Part shown: piece after piece, positions 1-10,020 of the stretch
Layout: every line of letters begins with the position of its first letter
Numbering within the stretch: the first letter of the stretch is position 1
Program-made: the position numbers and the translations under genes
The notes under the pieces: generated by a model
What the model was told of the DNA's origin: nothing
Databases searched by the model: none
Seen by the model: only the letters and a program-made list of their open reading frames with translations
Assembly: GCA_001600095.1 (NCBI GenBank)
Contig: BCIX01000001.1
Span: 7,155,198 to 7,219,197, forward strand
Origin: Bullera alba
Taxonomy: Eukaryota > Basidiomycota > Tremellomycetes > Tremellales > Bulleraceae
Direction: 5' to 3'
Length of the DNA stretch: 64,000 bases

Positions 1-132
1 GCTCGCCGGTGTAGAATAATACTTTACATCTCTCAACTCGCATCTCACGCTTCTGGAACCATTATGGTCTCTCAATAACGCAGGCTCTAGTCCAAGCTCG
101 ATATCAATCAGCTCGGCGGATCACATTACTCC

Positions 133-2528
133 ATGAGCAACAGTCAAGGTCCGAACTACACCAGTCTAACAATGTCATCGCCTGGCTCGAGCACGTCGAG
201 TCAGAAACGGGCAACCTATACGAACAAGCTCTCTCTCGACTTTCTCCTTCACGCGACGCCATCCCCTCCCGCTAAGCGCAGCCGATCGACTGCATCAGTT
301 ACGGTGTTCGCACCGAGTCGGACTCGACTCGACCGCCTGCCTCGAGATGTCCTCTCCGTGATTGCTCAGCACCTCGTCCTCGGTGATGAAGGTCCGGCCC
401 GTGGCAGCAGGAGCAGGAACAGGCAACACCCCTCGGCACTCATCCCGCTTCTCCTCACCAACCGCGCCGTATACAACAAGATATCCTTCGAAAGCAATCC
501 TCAGTTGTACAACGCGCTATTTAGGGGCACTTTCAACACTGCGGCCCTGGTACGACGATATCAGTACATGATCAAGCATCTCAGCATAGTCGCAGGTAGG
601 GGCAAAAAGGTCTACGACCTGTTCAACGATCCCAGATCATGGGCGATAGATTACAAGTCTAGATGGGAACTGAGTCAGAGCATGAAGCGTGTAGTGCGCA
701 ACGGCTCAATGGATATGAAAGCACCAGAGGTCAAGGAGCAAGTGACGGCGGATCTATGGACTATCTGGTTTGTCTTGACGGAGAATGGTGAGTGAGCTCT
801 CCAGTGTGGCCGGAAAACGACTGACAAGGCTCCTGCAGACGGCAGAAACCTGGCATTTCTCGCTGAACAATGCAATCTTCAGGCGTGGATGAAGATCTAT
901 CATCGAGACTGTATGCTGTTCGAGTCGATAGTCCCTGGATTGCCCAAACAAACAGGAGAGAATGCTCTCGGACTGTGGTGTGCGCTGTTGTCGGGATTGG
1001 GTGGGTGTTCACGAAGCGAGGAAAGGTTCGGTCGCTGACATCTCGCAGACTCGTTGAGCGAAGAAACAGATGCTCAGATCGACGAAAAGATCTTCGTCTT
1101 GCGTCCGTTTGTCTTTGCGTGCGCTAGGGTGAGTGATGTACCTGGAGAGGTCCGCCTCTGCTAACCTCGCGTTACAGTATGAGTTCACATATGGTCCATG
1201 GAGGGATAGAAAGCTGCCTCGCTGTGAAGCCAGCTGCACGGCGCACGGTGTGGACACATCGTCCAAATCCAAACCTCTCGACTACAAACGGTTCGGTTAC
1301 AGCTGGAAGAGATCGCCGCCACACTTTGTGCTGGGCTCATACCTGACATTCCTGCGCCTCCTCGAGCGACACCCCAGTCGAATGTCATTACAGCCTGGTT
1401 CCTCGATCTTCCTTCGTCCACCCAGTCAAACCCTGCTTGAGCCAGGACTCTTTTCGTCGACGCGCATACTCCCCTCCATATACCACGACAGGGAATGGCA
1501 GCGGGACACTGTGTGCCAGGACCCGCATGTTTCGCCTGGTCTACCGCCCCTGACGTTCATGGGCGATGTTCAGGGTTATTGGCGGGGCAGGATCTTCGTG
1601 ATCGACTTTGAGAAGTATAGGGAGATTCTGGGTGGCGACATCAGACTGCTGTACACCATGCCGTTCGCTCAACACGCCGTGGAGATGCAGTTGAAGGAAA
1701 CCATCATTCGGGTCAGGAAGGAGGACGTTGGGGGCAATGGATCGAGCTTGGATGCTGGATTCGATCCGGTAGTTCTCGGAGTGAACACGGAGGAGGGAGA
1801 GCAGGAGAGGGTGGAGGCCGGCTACGGGTACGAAGTCGTGCCAGTCACAGCTGGCATCTCAGATGAGGACGATGAGGAAGGGTGGACGAAGGAGATTCTT
1901 GTCAGCGGAATCGTGAGTCTCGTTGTCTTTCCTACAGACTTTCGGAGCAGGACTGAGCATCGATCCTCAGTCGCGGACTATCTGGGGTCAAGCTTTCCTC
2001 CGGGGACGAATTCGATCTTGGGATGGTCTTCTGACCTTATCGGCGGGATACAACAAAGCCTCTGTAGGTTTTGGTCCGCCCGTCGGCGCGCCGTGCTGAC
2101 GGAATCTTACAGGAGGGGGAGATGTCGAGATGGCTCTGGCGGGGTTATCTCCAGACTGGTGGACATATCCTTGGCCGTTGGCGGGAGACGTACACCCCAG
2201 AGCAATTCAGAGGTAGGTCTGGTTGTCCCTCGGATCCTCGCCAACTCTAGCTGACAGCGTGTTAGGTTACGAAGGAGCGTTCGGGATCATACGCGCAGGA
2301 GACGTGTTCTACCCAGATCACTTTCCTAAATCCATGTCAGAGTCGCGAGGTATCGTTGCATCGGGCAAGGAGATTCTGGATCTACCGGGCTGGGCAGCAC
2401 TGGCGAATGCGAACCCGCTATCCACAAAGTTGGAAAGGCCAGAATCCTCGTCAGGCGACACGTCTTCCGAACGGGGGTCCCAAAAAGCGTCTGGGGAGGA
2501 CACCGTCACCATCCCCGTTCAGGCATAA
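133..2528 (+). CDS. F-box domain protein (fungal family)
   Basis: Multi-exon gene read from ATG 133 to TAA 2526-2528. Residues about 65-125 look like an F-box (LDRLPRDVLSVIAQHL, then PLLLTNRAVYNKISF), which would dock to Skp1 in an SCF ubiquitin ligase. Introns lie near 788-838, after 1010, after 1129, near 1914-1936, near 2060-2111 and near 2211-2265. After splicing, the C-terminal half reads GYWRGRIFVIDF, then TIWGQAFLRGRIRSWDGLL, GYLQTGGHILGRWRET and YEGAFGIIRAGD. This looks like the beta-rich substrate domain of fungal F-box proteins related to FBXO31. The substrate is unknown. The F-box call rests on hydrophobic spacing; the overall family match is from memory of basidiomycete homologues. 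The splice between 1914 and 2111 is the least certain part. Confidence 0.72.
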
Positions 2529-2944
2529 TAGGATCGAATCAATCGAATCACAGGGTAGGCTTTGGGGACTCGCAGCCATACATGCAAAACATTGTAATAC
2601 TACCAGACATCGTTATCCTAGATCTCGGCGTATCATGCACTATACCAGACTATAAGTTACCTCGTATGTTATGGGTTTGACCGAGGACCTGTACGGACGT
2701 AACCTGCTGGAATCCCAAGGAGTCTCGGCAAGATGACGCACGAGGTGGAGGTCGACCGCGCGACTGCAACAAGCCGATGACCAGCTAGCCGACCCGTCAT
2801 CGACGTATCCTTGGCCCTCCAGGTCATACAAAGGGAGGTGAGGATTGCGAGGTCAAGCATACGACCCCAACTACTTACTTATAGCCTGCTGCCCCAAGAT
2901 CAATCGCCTTTCATTAACAAACTCCCTTTTGAAGACACCTCGAC
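2529..2944. other. Intergenic spacer, promoter of the SDR gene
   Basis: About 416 bp with stops in all frames and no recognisable gene. It holds the 3' flank of the F-box gene and the promoter and leader of the downstream SDR gene. No clear TATA box is seen; ACTTACTTATAG near 2873 is AT-rich but weak. Confidence 0.6.
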
Positions 2945-4378
2945 ATGGTTTGGCAAATCGACCTCAGCGGAAAGTGTATCGTCGTGACTGGCGGAAACCG
3001 AGTGAGTAAGGGTGCGCTCGAAGATCGCATGAGGGTATGATGGAGAGTCGCAAGGGGCCTGCCTGAGCTCAAAGGCAGCCCCATGTTTCCCTCTGCACAC
3101 GTCCACTTGGTCAAGTCCGGTAACGCCGCTAACCCGCTTTAGGGCATCGGATGGGCCATCTCCCAGCAGTGCGCTCAAGGTGAGCTACGTATCCCTATCG
3201 AACCGTCCCGTAACAGCAAAGGTATCTGAATGCCAACAATCCTACTAGCTGGAGCCCACGTCGCGATCATCTACCACTCCTCGCCCGATGCGCCCGACAA
3301 GGCCAAAGAGATTGCTGAGAAGTACAAGGTCCGATGCGAGGTGAGCTGCCTGACTGCACTGCAGATAGCTCTTCGCTGACTCGTCACCCGAACAGGCGTA
3401 CAAAGTTGACGTCGGAGACCAAGAGGCCATCCAGGAGCTCATGGGCAAGATTTACAAGGACGTTGGACCCATCGGAGGAGTCGTCTGCAATGCCGGTGAG
3501 TGCAGCTGTGATCGATTCAAGGTGATGACTCTGCTGACCATGCCTTTTCTCGTACTCCTTAGGTATTGCGGTCGTCAAACCTGCTCTTGAGATGACCAAG
3601 GCCGATTACGACAAACAGATGAACGCCAACCTTTGGGGTACCTTCGTCCCAGCCCAGGCTTGTGCCAAGTGAGTATCGAGATGCAGCTTGTCTGAGATCC
3701 AAACTAACGTTAACAGACTCTGGAAAGAGCACGGCTACCAGAACGGAAAGGTCGTCTTCGTCAGCTGTAAGCCAACCATATGCTCCTTTGCGAGGGAGGC
3801 GAAAGCTGATCCTGCTTACAGCCATGTCGTCGCTCATTGCCAACAAGGGCCAGAACCAGTGTTTCTACAACAGCTCAAAGGTGTGTGAGGTAGTTGATGC
3901 CGAGAAGCGCATAGCTGATAGCTTGTTCTTTTAGGGCGCTGTGACCAACTTGGCCAAGACCCTCGCCATGGAATGGGCCGACCAGGGCATCATTGTGAGT
4001 GAACGGGGTCACATCAGCAAGCATTTCCGCTCATGAACAATACAGGTCAACTGTCTGTCTCCAGGTATCACTGAGTGAGTTACGCTCAGCTTCTTCTTCA
4101 CCTATTCTTGTGCTGACGTGACGATCCCTAGCACCGACCAGAACCAGAAGTTCAGAGACGACGCCGACCTGAAGAAGGAGACCGAGCAGATGATCATGCT
4201 CAAGAGGATCGGCACCGCCGACGAACAGGCCGGTACCGCTGTGTTCTTCCTTTCCGACTACGCTTCCTGTGAGTTGTACTCGAGTAGTCCTAGACTACGC
4301 GTCCCGGCACTTGCTGATCCGCGACCAGTCATTACCGGCACTCAGCTCATCGTCGACGGTGGCCAGAGCTCGTGGTAA
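2945..4378 (+). CDS. Short-chain dehydrogenase/reductase (sorbose/L-xylulose reductase type)
   Basis: NAD(P)H-dependent SDR, probably cytosolic, reducing a ketose or related carbonyl. Start ATG 2945, stop TAA 4376-4378, with about nine short introns. Motifs in order: cofactor motif TGGNRGIG at residues 15-22, split by the first intron; CNAG in the central strand; the active-site Ser in KVVFVSSMSS; the catalytic YxxSK motif within CFYNSSKGAV; then IIVNCLSPGIT and the C-terminal ITGTQLIVDGGQSSW. Length (about 265 aa) and the SPGIT and DGGQSSW motifs fit the fungal sorbose reductase Sou1, mannitol 2-dehydrogenase and L-xylulose reductase group. The exact substrate cannot be told from sequence. 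All catalytic residues are present. Confidence 0.85.
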
Positions 4379-4678
4379 GGAGGTGACAAGATGCGCTGTG
4401 AGGCGTTCTGCGACTAGCGGTGTCGGCTGTGAAAGGTTCCTTGTAGCGTTATACTTAGCATATGCACAAGATGTAAGAAGATGTCAGAAGATGAGAGACG
4501 AGATGAGATGACGCCCTTGTGACGCCCCGAGCACGTTCATAAGCTGAAATTCGGCTCGGAGGAGAGCGAAGATGCAGACTGATTTTGGTTTCGTGACTTC
4601 GTCACCTTGAACTTTCGTAGAACTTCGAACTTCGGACTGAACCCCTCCTAATCATTCGTCAGCCCGGGCTTCATTGAG

Positions 4679-5955
4679 ATGAGTCAGTCAACGCAAGCCC
4701 CTCACACTGGGCAGCAAGCTCATTCCCACGACGATGTCGATGCCTTGATCCGAAGCGACGACCCAGAGCATGTGCGTGAGACCTGAGGAGGCCAAACTTA
4801 GATTGACGATTTTAGCTGATGCTTTGTAGCCCGCCAACCTGATCTGCGAGCTATGTCGGGAGTTCTACAGTGAGTGCAGATGGATCTGGACCCTATGCCT
4901 AGGCGAGCTGATATATGTGCACCTAGAGCTTGGCTGGGTTACGGGAACAGGAGGAGGTCAGTCCGCTTCGAATGCAAGATTGGCACCAATCTGACGTGTG
5001 AATACAGGCATCAGTATCAGAAAAGGGTACGTTCCTGCCTCGCGGTTCCTAGAATCTGATAGAGGTAGTCAGTAATACTGATCTGTCCGATATAGGGAGC
5101 ATGTCTACCTCGCTCCGTCAGGGGTGCAAAAAGAGCGGATCCTACCTGAACACATCTTCGTGCTGCCCTTTGCCCAATCGTCGGTACCGAAACCCGGATC
5201 TCAGCGGGACTTCTTACGCATCCCCAGCAAAAAGGTTGGTGCGAATCCAAGACAGTCGACTGGCGAGCTGGAAGGCTGCGAGATACTTTCATGATGGCTG
5301 ATACGACGCAGGGGCTTAAAGAGTCGGCATGTACCCCGCTCTTCTGGAACGCTTTCACGATGAGATCCGCCGGAGCCTGCATCCACACGCATTCGCAGCA
5401 CGCTGGTGAGTGAAGCGCTACGAAATGGCCGAAGAGTGTCACTGATGCAATTGTCGTAGTCATGTTGACGCTGCTATTGCCGAGAGATGCGCAGAGCTTC
5501 AAGATCTCGCATCAGGAGATGATCAAGGGCGTGAGGAAAGGAGGAAGTGGATCGACTCTGAGATTCTTTGACACGCTCGAGGTGCCGATCATTGAGAACA
5601 CGGCGGATGAGGAGGACTTGACTTCGGGGATGGCAGAGGTGCGTTGTCCGCTCTTCAATGCGAGGGAGGACCGCTCTTCAATGCGAGGGAGGAATCTCGT
5701 TTGCGGAGGCAACTGACGCCTTTCCGTAGGCCATGGAGAAGTACCCCGACGCCCCGGCAATCCTGGTCAGGAGACATGGTGTTTACGTTTGGGGTAAGGA
5801 GACGCTTGGTTTTCCATCTGTCCAGGATCTCCGCTGATTCGACTTCAGGAAACACCTGGGAACAAGCCAAGACACAGGCAGAATGCCTCGACTACTTGTT
5901 TGAAATCGCAGTCAAAATGCTTCTCGCCAAGATTCCCCTGGTCGGAGACAGCTGA
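4679..5955 (+). CDS. MDE1: Methylthioribulose-1-phosphate dehydratase
   Basis: Catalyses loss of water from 5-methylthioribulose-1-phosphate in the cytosolic methionine salvage pathway. Start ATG 4679 ([11 protein letters not shown]), stop TGA 5953-5955, with at least six introns. After splicing, the class II aldolase-like fold is clear: [20 protein letters not shown], then [12 protein letters not shown], the zinc-binding [13 protein letters not shown] with its paired histidines, a Glu/Ser-containing MIKGVRKG, then [18 protein letters not shown] with the third zinc His, and the C-terminal helix [13 protein letters not shown]. Length about 240 aa matches the MtnB/Mde1 family. One intron (5639-5728) carries a perfect 23-bp tandem duplication. 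Confidence 0.9.
5648..5693 (+). repeat. Perfect 23-bp tandem duplication inside an MDE1 intron
   Basis: Two identical adjacent copies of a 23-bp unit (5648-5670 and 5671-5693; unit begins CCGCTCTTCAATGCGAGG). They lie between the donor GTGCGT at about 5639 and the acceptor CCGTAG at about 5728, so they lengthen the intron without touching the coding sequence. Confidence 0.95.
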
Positions 5956-6128
5956 AGCGGATCATCAAGGACCCATCAAGTTTAATTCATGCATCGCACC
6001 TCCGGCCTCCACGTCATACTATCCCGACCTTGACATCACGCGTAACTCACTCCTTGCCCACTGCTCGCTGCTAACCTTGCTTCGGCCAGATATATTCGTG
6101 ACGAGCGCCCCCGTAACTGAGTGCCATG

Positions 6129-6748
6129 CTACTTATCCCAGCAGACACTATTTGCAACATCGTCACGGGTCCCTTGGAGTTTTCCGCACTCTGGAATAAT
6201 GTCAGCTGTGCTGACGCGCTGCGGAGATGTCTTCGCCCAGAAATGGGACACTCACCTCTGGACAGCATCCCGCAAGCTCCGTCTTCCGCGTCCCATCGTC
6301 CTCAATGAACAGCATCAACATTGTTCCCTTGGTTTGATGGGAGTGATTCCAGTGGGAACCACAAAAAGCATTATCGGTTCCGCCGGACAGGTAGACGTAT
6401 AACTCTTTGTCGCCAGCGGCCTCCAATTTGTCAAAGGCTTCATTAATCTCAGTACGTTCTTCCTCAGTCAGCTGGTCCAACGTATTGGCATCATACTGCG
6501 AGGTAGGTGTAGCCGTGTTACTGTCTGGCCTGCTGCCAGAAGTGACATTCGGGGCGGGTGTGGCGTCACCTTGGATGTTGTTGACTGACATAGGTAACGT
6601 CTGTGGGCAGTCCGCGGCCAGGTTGGAAGGATTCGCCGTCTTCTTCTATGTTGTTTGCCTCTGGATCCATGTTCACTGAATCTGCGCGTTTGTCATCACC
6701 AATCCCGTCATCGAGAATGCCGCTCTGGCTGGACTTAATTCCATCCAT
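6129..6748 (-). CDS. Uncharacterised small protein, CxxH...CxxC zinc-ribbon-like family (copy 1)
   Basis: I do not recognise this family. Proposed model: exon 1 6748-6677, exon 2 6600-6256, exon 3 6188-6129, giving about 158 aa. Exon 1 joins in frame (ADS/TLPMSVNN) and lies about 120 bp below a TATA box; the alternative start is ATG 6591. The N-terminal half is acidic and low in complexity. The C-terminal half carries FCGSH, then 29 residues, then C-P-E-C, where the final Cys is the first codon of exon 3. That needs the CAGAG/TGC acceptor; the earlier CAG/AGTGC acceptor gives another tail lacking that Cys. It is paralogous to the genes at 7255-7899 and 8829-9418 by the shared acidic/aromatic stretch, the GCC pair and the intron position. 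The usual second Cys is His here. Confidence 0.55.
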
Positions 6749-7254
6749 GGTCAGTCTGATTGTAAGTTATGGGGTGTGTAACACTGAATACTCGAGCGAA
6801 CTCGTGGAGTTGGTGGTGGCGAAGAAGGTGTGAGTTCAGGTGGTGGGGATGTTCTTCCAAGCTTCTTGGCTTATATAGTCACTAACTGGTCTCACAATAC
6901 GTCCAGACATATGAAAGGATAGGAAAACGGGCTTCCTGTGAATCGCCTACTTTCAAACGCGTTAGAGGTCATGAACGGATCCCGAATCGGTGAAAGGTCG
7001 GTCGGTCTCGCTTTCAACACGAGCTTCAGGAAGGGTGGATGAGGGAAGGTGCATGTGCGCTCGGGCATAAGATCGAAGATACGATGCCTGATACTGGCAG
7101 TACAAGTTATGGCACAATTGGCACTAACGATAAAGAGACAGATATGCATAAAGAGTTCTGGGAGCCAAGATGAACATATCGTCGTTTGATCAATGATCAG
7201 TGTCATGGAATGTAGATCTTATCATATTCGTCACGATCATCGGTATCTCTACAG
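6749..7254. other. Spacer between zinc-ribbon-like copies 1 and 2
   Basis: About 500 bp with promoter sequence of copy 1 (TATA at 6871) and the 3' flank of copy 2. The open frames here are short and show no family features. Confidence 0.6.
6871..6878 (-). promoter_or_regulatory. TATA box of zinc-ribbon-like gene copy 1
   Basis: On the minus strand the sequence reads CTATATAAG, 123 bp upstream of ATG 6748. A strong TATA box is consistent with a regulated gene and favours 6748 over 6591 as the start. Confidence 0.5.
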
Positions 7255-7899
7255 CTACGCATAATCTGTCTTCACTCGGAAAGATTTCGTGTCCGCGCGG
7301 ATGTCAGTCTTTTCCAGCTTCAACGCTGTACTGCACTGCAATTGTTCATGAGTGTCAGCGTTCGAGTTCCATGGAGTTACAAGTGAGATGTGAGAAAGTC
7401 GCGAGCCGGTTGGACTCACCTCTCTGCAACAAGCTTCCAGGTAAGTTTCTGTCTCTTCTCCAACGAACCCTACGGTGAGTACCCTTCGTGTCGTGTAGTA
7501 ATCCTTGTCATACCGTTTCTTACAGCTGACACAGGGCAATTCGTCAAGTGCCCGGCCTGCAGTCGAAAGAATATTTTGGTCTGACTCCTCTTCCCAGTTG
7601 AGGCGTTTGAAGAGACCATAATGCTCCCGCTCTTCTACCTTGAGGTAGCGCGCTTGTTCCAGTTCTGCTCTTGTCTTGTCATCGTCATCCTTATTCCAGT
7701 ACTTCGACCCCGACGAGGTGCCAGCCGACACGCGCTGTTCGCCTGAGCTGCGTCTGGAATGTTCTGGTCGACTGGACGTCTTCTTGTCTTTGTCTGATCC
7801 GTCGACAGCTTCGAGGACGCTCCCGACCACCTCGAGTATGAGAGAGGAGAGGCCAGTGCTCCTCTTGCCAGTGCTACTCTTGGTACGATCACGCGGCAT
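7255..7899 (-). CDS. Uncharacterised small protein, CxxC...CxxC zinc-ribbon-like family (copy 2)
   Basis: Unrecognised family. Exon 1 7899-7420, an 84-nt intron 7419-7336, exon 2 7335-7255; about 186 aa. The N-terminus is Ser/Lys-rich (MPRDRTKSSTGKRSTG), followed by a charged helix. Then come PCVSC, 31 residues, and C-R-E-C. The last Cys is codon 1 of exon 2, after the GTGAGT donor and GCAATTGCAG acceptor. The intron is a multiple of 3 without a stop, so the unspliced message stays open but replaces the fourth Cys. Tandem paralogue of the neighbours on both sides. No signal peptide or membrane segment is seen. The paired CxxC spacing suggests a bound metal ion; this is inference. Confidence 0.6.
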   Translation of the reverse strand: MPRDRTKSSTGKRSTGLSSLILEVVGSVLEAVDGSDKDKKTSSRPEHSRRSSGEQRVSAGTSSGSKYWNKDDDDKTRAELEQARYLKVEEREHYGLFKRLNWEEESDQNILSTAGRALDELPCVSCKKRYDKDYYTTRRVLTVGFVGEETETYLEACCREVSPTGSRLSHISLVTPWNSNADTHEQLQCSTALKLEKTDIRADTKSFRVKTDYA

Positions 7900-8828
7900 C
7901 GTCAGAATCTGGTGCGGTTCGAAGAAAGCTGATATTCAGAGTCAGTGAAGGTGTTCTGGGACTGTGATCAGACAGAAATTGGAAAGTCGGATCCTCAGCC
8001 TTTATACCCATTACCCATACCTGCGTCTTCCAGGAGAGCGCTTACAGCCAGAACTCAGAAAGAAGGCTAGCCGTCATGGCGGGGTCGATTCTAAGCGATG
8101 TTATATCGCCAACCGCCAAAGGATCGGTCTGGTCAAGCGTGTCATTCTGCCGGCGCTTCACAAGTCGCTTGCCCGCCCCACCCCAACCGGCGCGTAGCCT
8201 TCCCATCCAAAGGAGGGATTGTCGTTAGACTGCGACTCATCTCCACTGACGACGCCATTGCGACGGAGGGAGAACAGAGGAGGTTCGTCGCGCGCGATTT
8301 TCGCGCAGATGTGGTGAAAGGTTGATCGGCGACATCGCCTTGAAAGTCGTGTAGGGAAGGAGCACGCCATCGACGGCGAGCAGTTGAAGAAGGTCAGAAG
8401 CATGATGGAAGCCGTCGTCTCCCGTGAGACGCCGTCCGCATCACGAATTTCGGTCGGTATCTGCCGGGAAAGCTAGAATATTCGATACTCCAACCGAGAC
8501 CTTCCGTTGATATGACGGGATATATGCCTCGAGTTTCAACTTGGGCAGATGAGCAGCTGTCAGCTCTAAGCCTGGGGGTCAGAGCACAAAAGAAGGGTTA
8601 AGTCTGCAGTGTGCACGGTCTCTGGTGGCGACGATAGTGGGTCACTGCTGATCAGCAGGTCAACGACAATCACTGTCGGACCAAGCCCGAGGTTGAGCAT
8701 CCGCTATGAGGTGAAGCAACAAGTTTTCAGCTCTGCATCCTTCGTCAAGTGTATATCCCTTCAAGTTATGGTGAGTGCCATCCACTGGCTTCATTAGATC
8801 GAACCATCGATAGCATGAACATCCTGCT
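7900..8828. other. Spacer and promoter of zinc-ribbon-like copy 2
   Basis: About 930 bp without a supported gene. It contains the copy 2 promoter (TATA at 8001) and the 3' flank of copy 3. Short open frames overlap on both strands but lack splice-linked continuations. Confidence 0.6.
8001..8008 (-). promoter_or_regulatory. TATA box of zinc-ribbon-like gene copy 2
   Basis: The minus strand reads GGGTATAAAGG about 105 bp upstream of ATG 7899, a canonical TATA box at the usual yeast distance. Confidence 0.55.
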
Positions 8829-9418
8829 CTACTCCTCAAGTGGCTTGAATAACTCGTACAGAGTCGAGTCTGCCGGTATGCTGGTAGGCCGTAGTCCGAT
8901 CCTGTCCATGCTGCACTAAAGTACGGAGCACCTATCAGCTCATTTCTCCAGACAACGCTCTTGACAACGCTCTTGAAACGTGGACTCACCGTGTCACAGC
9001 ATGGCTCCAAATGGCCTGTTGTCTTGTCGTTGAATTTGTATAGCGTCAAACTCCTCCCGGTGGTTTCGCACGAGTCGCCAAATCTCGAGCATGCGGTGCA
9101 GGGACGACTTTCGCCTTTTGAGGCGTTGCCGACGGTATTGGTCCTTAAGACGACAAATGGCTTGTCTTCCGATAGCTTTGCAAACCAGAAGTTCGAGGCC
9201 GCCTTCGCTGATTCTTCCTCCGTTTCGCCGGCTTCGTAGTCGCTTTTATCCTGCGGAACAGCTCGAGAATCGTGTTTGGTGGTGACGACGTAAGACCGTG
9301 TGGGTAGATACGTGATGTCGAGTAATTCCAAAAAGCCTTTCATGGAGCTCGAGTTCGAGCTCGCAAAGTCCTTTGCTAGCTGGGTCATAAATCCGGGAAG
9401 GTCTCTTATCGTGTGCAC
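8829..9418 (-). CDS. Uncharacterised small protein, CxxC...CxxC zinc-ribbon-like family (copy 3)
   Basis: Unrecognised family. Exon 1 9418-8990, intron 8989-8916 (74 nt), exon 2 8915-8829; about 171 aa, ending LYELFKPLEE. The N-terminal half has an aromatic stretch (SNFWFAKLSEDKPFVVLR). The metal-type motif follows: PCTAC, 30 residues, C-D-T-C, with the fourth Cys again the first codon of the last exon and the intron in phase 0. An extra Cys lies between the pairs. The intron holds a perfect 12-bp tandem duplication (8951-8974). Paralogous to copies 1 and 2, with the same orientation and exon structure. Confidence 0.6.
8951..8974 (+). repeat. Perfect 12-bp tandem duplication in the last intron of copy 3
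   Basis: GACAACGCTCTT occurs twice back to back at 8951-8962 and 8963-8974, within the 74-nt intron. Confidence 0.95.
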
Positions 9419-10020
9419 GTCAGTAATCCAAGAGGTAGGAGCTTAGACTTGCATCGCTACCAGATCCGCCGCCAACCCTCATATAAGCAGATGGCCGCCT
9501 TCGATGGGTCTCGCTTGGCTTGGCTACCAAGCACCATTATACGTTTGGTTATCGTGAAGGGATTGCTGACTTGAGCCGTTTCATGCACGTTTCGCTTGGA
9601 GTTCGACTGGGCTTCTTGACCAGCTTTCGCGTATATGAGTTCGGGGGGGGTTTCAGATCGATCATCCTTGAGGTCGCACCCCTTCAGTGAGGCGTAAGAT
9701 CAGAGAAGCCTTGTCGGGAGAGTGATGATCTGAAATATGGCAGCATGGCAGATTGCCATCGGTGCAAGAGGGAGCTGTCATATCAGCCTACACTTGCCTA
9801 CAGCTGGTGCTTCGTCAGCCATTCATAGGCTACGAAGGATGGCTCTGTAGTCCCACCAAGTAGCCTGGGCGAGTCGGATTGTCGATGTCGACGGATCAAT
9901 CGTGAGCGAATTATGAAGCGACAAGCGGGCCCGATCGACGACTTGGCATCGCAAAAGGTCGAGCAGTCGAAGAGTCCGACACTGGTGTCCTGATTGGCTT
10001 GATACAACAACCTGACAAGC
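9419..10020. other. Spacer between copy 3 promoter and VPS18 3' end
   Basis: About 600 bp. Contains the copy 3 promoter and an eight-G run near 9645. No gene is seen; the open frame that runs across into VPS18 is a shadow. Confidence 0.55.
9479..9486 (-). promoter_or_regulatory. TATA-like box of zinc-ribbon-like gene copy 3
   Basis: The minus strand reads GCTTATATGAGG about 65 bp upstream of ATG 9418. It matches TATA imperfectly. Confidence 0.4.
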
